A stretch of DNA of 58,189 nucleotides from Bacillota bacterium (GCA_029960955.1 JASBVS010000017.1:1-58189); one strand, 5' to 3'. Shown: positions 48,701 through 56,981, numbered from the stretch's first letter. The notes: generated from the letters alone by a model not told the origin. Translations and numbers: made by a program.

Positions 48701-48729
48701 AAAACCGGCCACTCGCTGGGGTGGCCGGT
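48701..48729 (-). terminator. terminator after veg
   Basis: On the minus strand ACCGGCCAC and GTGGCCGGT (48729-48721 with 48712-48704) form a 9-base stem with an 8-base loop, followed by TTTT. This separates veg from ispE. No sspF-like gene is present between them, unlike B. subtilis. Confidence 0.75.
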
Positions 48730-48802
48730 CGATTCTTCCCTTCTCCGCCGGACCTCGCACGGATGTGACGATGTCCACCTGCATGGAGTTCGACGGAAGC
48801 GG

Positions 48803-49081
48803 TCAGATCGTGTTCGAAGGTGCCAACAGCTGCTCCCCCTCGCGGTCGAGGAGCCGGAGTTCCACCTCGCTGGTGAGGATGTCCTGGTAGGTGTAGGAGA
48901 CGTGACGCCCTTCGATCCCTTCCTTGAGGCGGATCACGAAGAGGCTCGAGTACGTGCTCTCCAGCGTTCCCTCGCGCTCGACGAACTTGCGGCGACCCTT
49001 GTTGGCGCGAACCCTCACCCGTTCGCCGAGATGCGCCTCCAGAACGCGCCGGATCTGCAGCATCTCCTTCTGGCCCGCCAC
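48803..49081 (-). CDS. veg: Veg protein, biofilm/spore-related small protein
   Basis: The product is about 92 residues. The Veg domain is complete: IRRVLEAHLGERVRVRANKGRRKFVEREGTLESTYSSLFVIRLKEGIEGRHVSYTYQDILTSEVELRLL. B. subtilis Veg stimulates biofilm matrix genes. GTG at 49081 gives a length like B. subtilis Veg and follows GGAGAGGGG at 11-base spacing; an ATG at 49111 would add ten residues but has no clear ribosome site. It has a near-consensus promoter. Confidence 0.92.
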   Translation of the reverse strand: MAGQKEMLQIRRVLEAHLGERVRVRANKGRRKFVEREGTLESTYSSLFVIRLKEGIEGRHVSYTYQDILTSEVELRLLDREGEQLLAPSNTI

Positions 49082-49154
49082 GCTGCCGCCCACCCCTCTC
49101 CGTCCGTACATTGAAAACTTACCACGGAAGGGGGGAGCGCGTCAAAGGGCAGGT

Positions 49155-49183
49155 ATTATAGGCGGACGGCGCTTATCCGTCAA
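49155..49183 (-). promoter_or_regulatory. near-consensus sigma-A promoter of veg
   Basis: On the minus strand, -35 TTGACG (49183-49178) and perfect -10 TATAAT (49160-49155) are 17 bases apart. Predicted transcription starts near 49148. The B. subtilis veg promoter is likewise very strong. Confidence 0.88.
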
Positions 49184-49195
49184 CAGGAGCCGACG

Positions 49196-49729
49196 TCACT
49201 TCGTATACTTGTCGGCGACGCTGGAGGCGCCGAAGGAGTCGGGCTTGATGCGCGCGCCGAAACCGCTGCCGGTCACCATGCCGACGATTTCGCGGATCAG
49301 GTCCTTCGTCTCGCCCTGGGCGCCGATGTCCAGGTGGATCTCCACGTTCATGCGCGCGTACCCGTTTTCCGAGAGCGCCTCCGCCAGCCGCCCCGCCAGC
49401 TGGAGGCTGAGCGAGGCCTCGTAGAGAATGCGCTGGCGCAGGCTTTCGATCCTGCGCCGCACCCGCTTCTCGTAGAAGTATCGCCCGCCCTTGCCGCGCC
49501 GGTGGACGACGATGGCGGTTACGTAGACGACGTCGTGGCTGCGAAGCTGGGAGTCGCTGCCGACGATCAGGTTGTACTCGGCCTCAGGATCCTGCTCGAG
49601 GAAGCGGACGATCTCCTCGAAGACTCCCTGGAAGTCGAGCATGCCTCGGGTAGGGCTGTAGAACGCCATCTCCTCCTCCGGCACTCCCGCCGGCAACGCC
49701 TCCTCGGCCGCCGAAAGGGCGCTTTGCAC
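49196..49729 (-). CDS. RNase H-like YkuK family (DUF458) protein
   Basis: The product is up to 177 residues. The YkuK/DUF458 pattern is clear: AFYSPTRGMLDFQGVFEEIVRFLEQDPEAEYNLIVGSDSQLRSHDVVYVTAIVVHRRGKGGRYFYEKR, then EIHLDIGAQGETKDLIREIVGMVTGSGFGARIKPDSFGASSVADKYTK. The family has an RNase H-like fold with conserved acidic residues, but its role is not known. GTG at 49729 or ATG at 49669 (better match to the family start, with GGAGGAGG just upstream) may be the start. It lies where B. subtilis has yabG. Confidence 0.87.
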   Translation of the reverse strand: MQSALSAAEEALPAGVPEEEMAFYSPTRGMLDFQGVFEEIVRFLEQDPEAEYNLIVGSDSQLRSHDVVYVTAIVVHRRGKGGRYFYEKRVRRRIESLRQRILYEASLSLQLAGRLAEALSENGYARMNVEIHLDIGAQGETKDLIREIVGMVTGSGFGARIKPDSFGASSVADKYTK

Positions 49730-49736
49730 GACCCCA

Positions 49737-50612
49737 TTATATCCCGCCGCTCGCGGCCTCCCGGGCGAGCCGCTCGAAGTCCGCCACGTCCAGCTCTTCC
49801 GCCCGCAGCGAAGGCTCCACCCCGGCGCGCTGGCAGAGGCGGCGCACCGTGGCGCGGTCCGGCCTCCCGCCGGGGCCCTCCCACTGCTGGAGCGCGTTCT
49901 CCAGGGTCTTGCGACGGTGGGCGAAGGCGGCGCGGACGAGCGACTCGAAGGGTTCCCTGGGCGGTCGCTCCCCCAGCGGCCAGAGGCGGATCAGCGCCGA
50001 CTCCACCTCGGGCTCGGGCCAGAAAGAGGCGGGCGAGACCGCGCGAAGCCGCTCCGCCCTTGCGTAGCGGCGGACCAGGAGGGTCAGCGCGCCGTACGCT
50101 TCCTCGCCAGGAAGCGCCGTCAGGCGATCGGCGAACTCGCGCTGCACCAGCAGGACCATGCGCTCCCAGACCGGCTCGTCGCCGCCGAGGAGGTCGCGCA
50201 CGAACGGGCCCGAGATGGCGTAGGGCAGGTTGGAGACGACCAGGGCGCGCGCCGCCCCGCCCATCTCCGCCCGCCAGACCGCCCGCCAGTCCAGGCGGAG
50301 GACGTCGCCCACCAGCAGGCGGAGCCCCTGCTCCCCCGCCAGGGCGCCGGCCAGCCATGCGGCCAGCCGCCGGTCCCGCTCCACGGCCAGCACCCTCGAG
50401 CCCGCCTCGAGCAGCGCCGCGGTCAGCGTGCCGGTGCCCGGCCCCACCTCGAGCACCGCGGCGTCCGGCCCGGCGGCGGCCGCCTCCAGGGTGAAGCGCA
50501 GCACCCGTCCGTCGACCAGGAAGTTCTGGCCGAGCCGCCGGTTGGGACGGACGCCGAGCTCGGCCAGGAGCGCCTTCAGCTCCGCGGGCGACGTCCCCGG
50601 CAGCCGGCTCAT
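49737..50612 (-). CDS. rsmA: 16S rRNA adenine dimethyltransferase RsmA/KsgA
   Basis: The product is about 291 residues. It dimethylates A1518 and A1519 of 16S rRNA. Motifs: RPNRRLGQNFLVD, VLEVGPGTGTLTAALLEAG (SAM), LLVGDVLRLDW, the catalytic NLPYAIS, and FWPEPEVESALIRL. The ATG overlaps the tatD stop (ATGA). B. subtilis has rnmV between tatD and ksgA; it is missing here. Confidence 0.95.
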   Translation of the reverse strand: MSRLPGTSPAELKALLAELGVRPNRRLGQNFLVDGRVLRFTLEAAAAGPDAAVLEVGPGTGTLTAALLEAGSRVLAVERDRRLAAWLAGALAGEQGLRLLVGDVLRLDWRAVWRAEMGGAARALVVSNLPYAISGPFVRDLLGGDEPVWERMVLLVQREFADRLTALPGEEAYGALTLLVRRYARAERLRAVSPASFWPEPEVESALIRLWPLGERPPREPFESLVRAAFAHRRKTLENALQQWEGPGGRPDRATVRRLCQRAGVEPSLRAEELDVADFERLAREAASGGI

Positions 50613-51454
50613 CGCGTCCCAGCCGGAGGCTCGGCCCCGTAGAGCCGCGCCAGGCCGCTCCAGGAAGCCTTCAGGAGCGCCTCCGGCGACTCGCCGCGCA
50701 GCTCCGCCACCGCCGCCACCGTCCAGGCGACGTTCGCCGGCTCGTTCCGCCGGCCTCGCAGCGGGTGGGGCGCCAGGTAGGGCGAATCGCTCTCGAAGAG
50801 CAGCCGCTCCGCCGGCGCCCTGCGCACCGCCTCCCGCAGGTCGTCCATCCCGCGGAAGGTGACCATGCCGGAGATCCCCAGGTGGAGCCCGCGCTGCAGG
50901 TAGGCCTCCGCCTCGGCCGGGCCGCCCGAGAAGGAGTGGACGACGCCGCCCCGCGCGGGCAGGCCCACCCGGTCCAGGATCTCCAGCAGGTCGCCCGCCG
51001 CCTCCCGCTCGTGCAGCACGACGGGGAGCTGGAGCGCCTGCGCCAGCTCGAGCTGCCTCCGGAGCACCTCCCGCTGCACCGGGCGCGGCGAGAAGTCGTA
51101 GTGGTAGTCGAGGCCGATCTCGCCGACGGCGACGGCGCCCTGCCGGGCCAGCTGGCGCAGCTGCTCCGCGAAGTCGCGCGGCGCCCGGGCGGCTTCGTGC
51201 GGGTGGATGCCCACCGCCGCCTCGACGCGCACGCCGCCGGCACTGCCGCGGCGCGCCAGGGCACGGCCCGAATCCTCCAGCGAGGTGCCGTTGTCGAGGA
51301 TCCAGCGGATGCCGGCCCGCCCGGCGCGCTCCAGTACCTGCGGGCGGTCGCCCTCCAGAGCCGGGTCGCCCAGGTGCGCGTGAGCGTCGAAGAGCGGCCC
51401 GCTGGCGGGCCGCTCCGCCTGCAACGCCCCTCGGCCGCCGCCGCGCGCGCTCAA
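50609..51454 (-). CDS. tatD: TatD family hydrolase
   Basis: The product is about 281 residues. Metal-binding motifs of TatD are visible: LFDAHAHLGDPA, AVGIHPHEA, VGEIGLDYHYD, LPVVLHEREAAGD, VVHSFSGG and LLFESDSPYLAPHPLRGRRNEPANV. It is a metal-dependent DNase or 3'-exonuclease, cytoplasmic. The first 18 residues are Arg/Gly/Ala-rich and the TTG start at 51454 is provisional. It follows metG after 16 bases. Confidence 0.92.
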   Translation of the reverse strand: MSARGGGRGALQAERPASGPLFDAHAHLGDPALEGDRPQVLERAGRAGIRWILDNGTSLEDSGRALARRGSAGGVRVEAAVGIHPHEAARAPRDFAEQLRQLARQGAVAVGEIGLDYHYDFSPRPVQREVLRRQLELAQALQLPVVLHEREAAGDLLEILDRVGLPARGGVVHSFSGGPAEAEAYLQRGLHLGISGMVTFRGMDDLREAVRRAPAERLLFESDSPYLAPHPLRGRRNEPANVAWTVAAVAELRGESPEALLKASWSGLARLYGAEPPAGTR

Positions 51455-51470
51455 GCGTGCCCCCGCCCCG

Positions 51471-53408
51471 TCACTTGACGCGGCTCCCCGGCTCCACCGG
51501 GCGCTCCGGCGTCACCAGCGCGACTCCGGCCGCGTCGCTGGCCGCCAGGATCATCCCCTGCGACTCGACGCCCCGCAACCGGGCCGGTTTCAGGTTGGCG
51601 ACGAAGACGACCTGGCGTCCCACCAGCTCTTCGGGCCGGTACTGCCCGGCCACCCCTGCGACCACCTGGCGACGCCCCAGCCCGCCCGCCTCCAGCGTCA
51701 ACTTGAGCAGGCGGTCGGCGCCGGGGATCCGTTCGGCCGCCGCGACGCGCGCGACGCGCAGGTCGAGCCGGCGGAACGTCTCGATGTCGACCAGCTCGGA
51801 GCTCTCCGCGACCTCCTCGCCGGCGGCGCCGGCCTCCGCCGCCGTGCTCGCCGCCGGGGCCTCCAGGCGCGGGAAGATCGGCTGGCCCCGCCGGATCCGG
51901 CTGCCCGGCCGGAGGCCGCCCCAACCGGCGGCCGCCCAGCCGCTGCGCGGCGAGCCCTCCACGCCCAGCTGCTCCCAGATCGCCTCGGGCGCCCGCACCA
52001 GGAAGGGCGAGAGCAGCACGGCACAGAGGCGGAGCGTCTCCGCCACGTCGTAGAGGACGGCCTCCAGCTCCGCCCGCCGCCCGGGATGCCGCGCCAGCTC
52101 CCACGGCGCCCGCTCGTCCAGGTACTTGTTGGCGCGGCGCACCGGCTCCAGCGCGGCCTGCGCCGCCTCGCGCAGCGCCAGCCGCTCCATCGCCCGGACG
52201 TACGCTTCCTTCGCCTCCTCCGTCGCGCGGCGGAGAAGCCCGTCACTGGCCTCCGGAGAGGGCACCCGCCCCTCCGTGTAGCGCTCGATCATGGCGGTGA
52301 CGCGGGAGAGAAGGTTGCCCAGGTCGTTGGCCAGGTCGGCGTTCACCCGGTGGACGAAGCTCTCCTCCGTGAAGTCGCCGTCCTCGCCGAAGGGCGTCTC
52401 CGCGCAGAGGAACCAGCGGACCGGGTCGACCCCGAAGCGGTCGAGGAGATCCGCGGGCGCGATCACGTTGCCGCTCGACTTGGAGAGCTTGGAGCCGCGG
52501 TAGTTGAGGAAGCCGTGCACGAAGATCTTCCTGGGAAGCTCGAGCCCGGAGGCCATCAGCATGGCCGGCCAGATGATGGCGTGGAAGCGGCTGATGTCCT
52601 TGCCGACCAGGTGGACGTCGGCCGGCCAGTAGCGGCGGAAGCGCTCCGGGTCGCTGCCGTAGCCGATCCCCGAGACGTAGCTGATCAGCGCGTCGAACCA
52701 GACGTAGATCACCTGCGAGGGGTCCCAGGGCACCGGGATGCCCCACTCCATGTTGGCCCGGCTGATGCTGATGTCCTCGAGCCCCCCGCGCAGGACCGCC
52801 AGCACCTCGTTCCTCCGCGTCTCGGGCTCGACGAAGTCGGGATGGCGCTCGATGTGCTCGAGGATGGCGTCGCGGAAGGCGGAGAGCTTGAAGAAGTAGT
52901 TCTCCTCTTCGATGTAGTCGGCCGGCCGGCGGTGAACCGGGCAGAGGCGGCCCTCCTCGAGCTCCTTCTCGTGGTAGAAGGCCTCGCAGCTGGCGCAGTA
53001 CCAGCCGGCGTAGAGGCCCTTGTAGACGTAGCCGTTGTCGTAGATGGCCTGGGCGAGCGACTGGACCGCGCGGGCGTGGCGCTCGCCGCTGGTCTGCATG
53101 AACTCGTCCAGCTGGAGGCCCAGCCGCTCGTACGTCTCGCGGAAGACCCGGTGCATCCGGTCGCAGTAGGCTTTCGGCTCCAGCCCCTGCGCCCGCGCGC
53201 TCCTCAGGACGTTGACGCTGTGCTCGTCGTTGCCCCCGAGAAGGAAGCCCTCCCGGCCGCGCAGCCGATGGTAGCGGACGACCGCGTCGGCCGCCACCTT
53301 CTCGTAGGCGTGCCCCAGGTGCGGGACCGAATTGGAGTAGTCGATCGCCACGGTCATGTAGAAGGAAGGCTTTTCGCCCTGCCCCGACCTCGCCCCGGCT
53401 CCGTTCAC
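51471..53408 (-). CDS. metG: methionyl-tRNA synthetase with C-terminal tRNA-binding domain
   Basis: The product is about 645 residues. Class I motifs are NSVPHLGHAYEKV (HIGH, residues 30-33) and KLSKSSGN (KMSKS variant with Leu in place of Met). The zinc knuckle is CASCEAFYHEKELEEGRLCPVH. The last 110 residues form a Trbp111/EMAPII-like domain (FRRLDLRVARVAAAERIPGADRLLKLTLEAGG ... VVFVANLKPARLRGVESQGMILAA). It charges tRNA-Met. The GTG overlaps the rsmI stop (GTGA). Confidence 0.95.
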   Translation of the reverse strand: MNGAGARSGQGEKPSFYMTVAIDYSNSVPHLGHAYEKVAADAVVRYHRLRGREGFLLGGNDEHSVNVLRSARAQGLEPKAYCDRMHRVFRETYERLGLQLDEFMQTSGERHARAVQSLAQAIYDNGYVYKGLYAGWYCASCEAFYHEKELEEGRLCPVHRRPADYIEEENYFFKLSAFRDAILEHIERHPDFVEPETRRNEVLAVLRGGLEDISISRANMEWGIPVPWDPSQVIYVWFDALISYVSGIGYGSDPERFRRYWPADVHLVGKDISRFHAIIWPAMLMASGLELPRKIFVHGFLNYRGSKLSKSSGNVIAPADLLDRFGVDPVRWFLCAETPFGEDGDFTEESFVHRVNADLANDLGNLLSRVTAMIERYTEGRVPSPEASDGLLRRATEEAKEAYVRAMERLALREAAQAALEPVRRANKYLDERAPWELARHPGRRAELEAVLYDVAETLRLCAVLLSPFLVRAPEAIWEQLGVEGSPRSGWAAAGWGGLRPGSRIRRGQPIFPRLEAPAASTAAEAGAAGEEVAESSELVDIETFRRLDLRVARVAAAERIPGADRLLKLTLEAGGLGRRQVVAGVAGQYRPEELVGRQVVFVANLKPARLRGVESQGMILAASDAAGVALVTPERPVEPGSRVK

Positions 53409-54112
53409 TCCGTCCCCTCCCCGGCGGCCTGCCGCCGCCCTGCTCCCTCCACCAGAAGGACATACTCGCCCCGCGCCGTCTCCTCCGCCAGCGAGCGGGC
53501 CAGCTCGTCCAGGCGCCCGCGGCGGAACTCCTCGAAGGCCTTGGTCAGCTCCCGCGCGACCGCCGCCCGCCGCTCCCCGCCGAAGACCTCGCACATCTCC
53601 GCCAGCGTCCGCGCCACGCGTTCGGGCGCCTCGTACAGGACGACCGTCCGCGGTTCCGCGGCCAGCCGCTCCAGCCACCGCTGGCGCGGTCCCGCGCGGC
53701 GGGGCGGGAAGCCGGCGAAGGTGAAGCTGTCCGTCGGCAGGCCCGACGCGCTGAGCGCCGCCACCGCGGCCATGGGACCGGGCACGGGCACGACGCGCAA
53801 ACCCCGCTCCGCCGCCAGGCTGACGAGACGATACCCCGGGTCGCAGAGCGTCGGGGTTCCCGCGTCGCTGACCAGCGCCAGCTCCTCGCCCGCCTCCAGC
53901 CAGGCCAGCGCCTCCTCCGCCCGGCGGCGCTCGTTGTGCTCATGATAGCTGACCAGCGGCTTGCGGATCTCGTAGTGGCGCAGGAGGAGCGAGGTGTGCC
54001 GGGTGTCCTCGCAGAGGATGCGGTCGACCGAGCGCAGGACGGCCAGCGCCCGCAACGTGACGTCTTCCAGGTTGCCGATCGGCGTCGCCACGACGTAGAG
54101 CGTTCCCGCCAA
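53405..54112 (-). CDS. rsmI: 16S rRNA 2'-O-methyltransferase RsmI
   Basis: The product is about 235 residues. It methylates C1402 of 16S rRNA. Family motifs: GTLYVVATPIGNLEDVTLRALAVLRSVDRILCEDTRHT, VSYHEHNE, LVSDAGTPTLCDPGYRLV and VPVPGPMAAVAALSASGLPTDSFTFAGFPP. The TTG start is at 54112, just after the ricT stop. Order ricT-rsmI-metG matches the origin-side block, without the small yabA, yabB or yazA genes of B. subtilis. Confidence 0.94.
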   Translation of the reverse strand: MAGTLYVVATPIGNLEDVTLRALAVLRSVDRILCEDTRHTSLLLRHYEIRKPLVSYHEHNERRRAEEALAWLEAGEELALVSDAGTPTLCDPGYRLVSLAAERGLRVVPVPGPMAAVAALSASGLPTDSFTFAGFPPRRAGPRQRWLERLAAEPRTVVLYEAPERVARTLAEMCEVFGGERRAAVARELTKAFEEFRRGRLDELARSLAEETARGEYVLLVEGAGRRQAAGEGTE

Positions 54113-54115
54113 GGG

Positions 54116-54814
54116 CTACTCCGCTCCCGCCAGGACCTCGCCCTGGGCCACGGATCCCCCGCCCTCGCTCCCGTTCGCCCACTCGTAGCGAAGGCAGCAC
54201 TTCAACCGGCCGCAGACGCCGGAGAGCGATTCGGGGTTGAGCGCCAGCGCCTGCTCCTTGGCCATGCGGATGGTGACCGTGCTGAACTCCCTGAGGAAGC
54301 TGGTGCAGCAGAGGATCCGGCCGCACGGCCCGATGCCGCCCAGCATGCGCGCCGCGTCGCGCGGTCCCACCTGGCGCAGCTCGATCCGCGTGCGGAAGCG
54401 GGCGGCCAGCTGCCGGACCAGCTGGCGGAAGTCCACCCGCTCCGGCGCCGTGAAGAAGAAGAGCAGGCGCGAGCGGTCGAGGGCGTAGCGCGTGTCGACC
54501 AGGTGCATGGGCAGCCCGTCGCTCTCGATCAGCTCGGCGCAGATGGCGAAGGCCTCGTCGGCCAGCCGCCGGTTCTCGGCTTCGGCCTCCAGGTCCTGGG
54601 GCGTGGCGATGCGGATCAGCCGCGGCAGCCCGGCGGCCTGCTCCGGGGTGCTCCAGCGCCCCCGCCGCGCCACCCAGCCCAGCTCCAGGCCCCGCTCGCC
54701 CTCGACCACCACCGCCGTCTCCAGCGCGGGCTCCACGTCCCCGGCGGCCACGTTCGTCACAGGTCCCGCCGGGCGCAGCCGCACGCCCACCACCCGTGCC
54801 CTGCCTTCGCTCAC
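54116..54814 (-). CDS. ricT: RicT (YaaT), PSP1-domain regulatory iron-sulfur protein
   Basis: The product is about 232 residues. The PSP1 domain ends with a Cys-rich region, GGIGPCGRILCCTSFLREFSTVTIRMAKEQALALNPESLSGVCGRLKCCLRYE, matching the Fe-S cysteines of RicT. In B. subtilis, RicT with RicA and RicF directs RNase Y maturation events and is needed for sporulation and competence. GTG at 54814 is chosen because GGAGG lies 8 bases upstream; another GTG at 54823 is less well placed. Confidence 0.94.
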   Translation of the reverse strand: MSEGRARVVGVRLRPAGPVTNVAAGDVEPALETAVVVEGERGLELGWVARRGRWSTPEQAAGLPRLIRIATPQDLEAEAENRRLADEAFAICAELIESDGLPMHLVDTRYALDRSRLLFFFTAPERVDFRQLVRQLAARFRTRIELRQVGPRDAARMLGGIGPCGRILCCTSFLREFSTVTIRMAKEQALALNPESLSGVCGRLKCCLRYEWANGSEGGGSVAQGEVLAGAE

Positions 54815-54874
54815 CTGCTTCACCTCCGCCGGCTCCCGCGGCGCCTTGGCGCCGGCGGCGCCGGTTCCGGATCA

Positions 54875-55810
54875 CTATTCTGGCGCTGCGCCGCGAATCC
54901 TCGTGCGGCGCGGCCTCGCGACATCCCCGGCCGCCCCCGCCGCCCGGAAGAGCTCCCGCAACTCCAGGAAGAGCACGTCCAGCGCCAGCTCCTGGGCCAC
55001 GTTGGCCCGGACCGCCTCCGCGGCGCGTGCCAGCGAGCGCCCGGCGGCCAGGCGCCGCGCCGCGGGCAGCCGGCGGAGCCGCCCGAGCCGGCCCGCCTCC
55101 GCGGCGCCTGCCGGACGGGGACGGAAGCTGGCCGCCAGCGCCTCCTCCAGCGCGCCCAGCCGGGCCTCGAGCTGCTCGCGGCTCAGCCCGGACCAGTCGC
55201 GCGCCAGGAGCCAGAGGTCGAGGGGACGGGGCGAGAGGAGCGCGTCGAGCCAGGCTTCCTCGGGCGCGCCCGCCGCTTCCTCCGGCGAATCGGAGCCGGA
55301 CGGCCCTCCGCCGCCCTCCTCCCCCGCCGCCGCCTCGCCCAGGCGCCGTTCGCCGCAGCGGGAGCGGACGGTGGGCAGAAGCCGGTCCGGCAGCGCGCTG
55401 GCCAGGAGAAGAAGCGCCCCTCCCGGGGGCTCTTCCAGCGCCTTGAGGAGCGCGTTCTGCGCCACGCCGCTCAGGCGGTCGGCCTGCCGGAAGAGGACGG
55501 CTCGCCGGCCGGCGGCCACCGGATGGAGGGCCAGCCAGCGGATGACGCGGTGGACTTCGTCGACGCCCACCAGCCCCGTGGCGGGCGGCTCGACCACAAG
55601 CCAGTCCGGGTGCGCCCCGCTCTCCGTCCAGCGGCAGGAAGCGCACCGTCCGCAGCCTTCCCCGCGTTCGCAGAGGGCCCGCCGCACCTCCTCCCGCGCC
55701 GCGCGCGCCGTCGCCTCCTCCGCGCCGACCAGCAGGAGGGCATGCGCCCGCCGAACCGGGCGTCCCGCCGTCTCCGGCGCGGCGCTAGAACTTGGCGAAC
55801 CGCTCCACAT
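54875..55810 (-). CDS. holB: DNA polymerase III delta-prime subunit
   Basis: The product is about 311 residues. AAA+ clamp-loader features include a degenerate P-loop (LLLVGAEEATARAAREEV, lacking GKT, as expected for delta-prime), the zinc module ALCERGEGCGRCASC, VDEVHRVIRWLALHPVAAGRRAVLFRQADRLSGVAQNALLKALEEPPGG and LLPTVRSRCGERRLG. It acts as the clamp-loader stator. The ATG at 55810 overlaps the darA end by 26 bases. Confidence 0.92.
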   Translation of the reverse strand: MWSGSPSSSAAPETAGRPVRRAHALLLVGAEEATARAAREEVRRALCERGEGCGRCASCRWTESGAHPDWLVVEPPATGLVGVDEVHRVIRWLALHPVAAGRRAVLFRQADRLSGVAQNALLKALEEPPGGALLLLASALPDRLLPTVRSRCGERRLGEAAAGEEGGGGPSGSDSPEEAAGAPEEAWLDALLSPRPLDLWLLARDWSGLSREQLEARLGALEEALAASFRPRPAGAAEAGRLGRLRRLPAARRLAAGRSLARAAEAVRANVAQELALDVLFLELRELFRAAGAAGDVARPRRTRIRGAAPE

Positions 55811-56114
55811 CGAGGACGAAGACCGTGGCGCCGCCGACGGTCACCTCCACCGGGTAGGTCATGTAGCTCTCCACCTGACCGGCCGCCGGCGGCATCGGGT
55901 TGACCATCTGCTGCCGCGACTGGCAGACTTCGCCGATCAGGCGCAGGACGTCCTCCACCTCGCTGTCCTCCACGCCGATCAGCAGCGTCGTGTTCCCTTC
56001 CCGCAGGAAGCCCCCGGTGCTCGCCAGCTTCGTGGCCGAGTGGCCGCGGTCGACCAGCGCACCCAGCAGGCGGCCCGAGTCCTTGTCCTGCACGACGGCG
56101 ATCACCAGCTTCAC
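55785..56114 (-). CDS. darA: cyclic-di-AMP receptor DarA (YaaQ, PII-like)
   Basis: The product is 109 residues and matches YaaQ: VKLVIAVVQDKDSGRLLGALVDRGHSATKLASTGGFLREGNTTLLIGVEDSEVEDVLRLIGEVC. DarA/PstA is a trimeric PII-like protein that binds cyclic-di-AMP, with the ligand contacted by TGGFLREGNT. The GTG at 56114 forms a GTGA overlap with the tmk stop and precedes holB, as in B. subtilis. Confidence 0.95.
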   Translation of the reverse strand: MKLVIAVVQDKDSGRLLGALVDRGHSATKLASTGGFLREGNTTLLIGVEDSEVEDVLRLIGEVCQSRQQMVNPMPPAAGQVESYMTYPVEVTVGGATVFVLDVERFAKF

Positions 56115-56761
56115 GTCGCCCCACCTCGCTTCCCGCGAGAACGCCAGAGCCGCCAAGCGTCCTCCAGGATGATGGCGTGCAGCTGCGCCGGCGGCATCTC
56201 CGCTTGCAGCACCAGGAAGCGCCCGCCCTCGGCGCGCGCCAGCTGCCGGTACCCCTCGCGCACCCGGCGATGGTACTCCAGCGCCCGCCCTTCGATCCGA
56301 TCCGGAAGGAAGCCCTCCCGCCGGCGCCGTCCCAACCCGACCTCGGGAGCCAGGTCGAGCAGGTAGGTCCGCTCCGGCTTCCTCCCCGCGGTCGCCCAGC
56401 GGTTGGCCGCATCCACCATCTCCGCCGGCTCCCCGAGGCCGAAGGCCTGGTAGGCGACGGTCGAGTCGGCGTACCGGTCCGCGATCACGCAGCGCCCGGC
56501 CTCCAGCGCCGGCAGGATCCGCTCGCGCACCAGCTGCGCCCGCGCCGCCAGGTAGAGGAAGGCCTCCGTCGCGGGCGCGAGCGCCGTCTCCGTCCGCTCG
56601 AGCAGCAGCGAGCGGATCGCCTCGCCCAGCGCCGTGCCGCCCGGCTCCCGGACCAGCTCGACGGGGACGCCGCGCTCGCCCAGAGCCGCGGCCAGCAGCG
56701 CCGCCTGCGTCGACTTGCCCGCCCCCTCGCCGCCCTCGAAGCTCAGGAAGAGCCCTCCGAT
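56111..56761 (-). CDS. tmk: thymidylate kinase; best start codon appears to be ATC
   Basis: The product is about 216 residues. It phosphorylates dTMP to dTDP. Motifs: GGLFLSFEGGEGAGKSTQ with the P-loop, LVREPGGTALGEAIR, and CVIADRYADSTVAYQAFGLG (DRY). Family homology starts right after codon 56761-56759, which is ATC. No ATG, GTG or TTG occurs in frame at a fitting place. GGGGAGG (56776-56770) lies 8 bases before the ATC. It is the first gene after the rRNA operon. Confidence 0.88.
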   Translation of the reverse strand: MGGLFLSFEGGEGAGKSTQAALLAAALGERGVPVELVREPGGTALGEAIRSLLLERTETALAPATEAFLYLAARAQLVRERILPALEAGRCVIADRYADSTVAYQAFGLGEPAEMVDAANRWATAGRKPERTYLLDLAPEVGLGRRRREGFLPDRIEGRALEYHRRVREGYRQLARAEGGRFLVLQAEMPPAQLHAIILEDAWRLWRSRGKRGGAT

Positions 56762-56841
56762 CGCTCCTGCCTCCCCGCGTAACGTACCAGAACCGGGCTT
56801 TCCCGGGCGACCGCCGGCCTGGCGTCGCCGGTCGCCTCGGG

Positions 56842-56880
56842 CAAGACGGAACGAGCCCCTGCCGTCAGGCAGGAGCTCGT
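56842..56880 (-). terminator. rRNA operon terminator after tRNA-Asn
   Basis: A 13-base stem (56880-56868 with 56863-56851, one G-T pair) with a 4-base loop begins 9 bases after tRNA-Asn, followed by TCCGTCTT. This should end the rrn transcript before tmk. Confidence 0.7.
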
Positions 56881-56888
56881 CGATGGTT

Positions 56889-56964
56889 TGGCTCCTGGTG
56901 CAGGACTCGAACCTGCAACCCTCCGGTTAACAGCCGGATGCTCTACCAGTTGAGCTAACCAGGA
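56889..56964 (-). tRNA. tRNA-Asn(GTT)
   Basis: The 76-base gene has acceptor TCCTGGT paired with ACCAGGA, discriminator G and encoded CCA, a D arm with TTAGCTCAACTGGTAGAGCA, anticodon loop CTGTTAA (GTT) and T arm GCAGGTTCGAGTCCTGC. It lies 17 bases after 5S rRNA in the same operon. Confidence 0.95.
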
Positions 56965-56981
56965 AGGAAATCCGGACCGGA

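Noticed and set aside
49736-49741. TATAAT at the end of rsmA as a promoter for the YkuK-like gene
   Set aside because: No -35-like sequence lies at 16-18 bases upstream, so I did not list it as a promoter.
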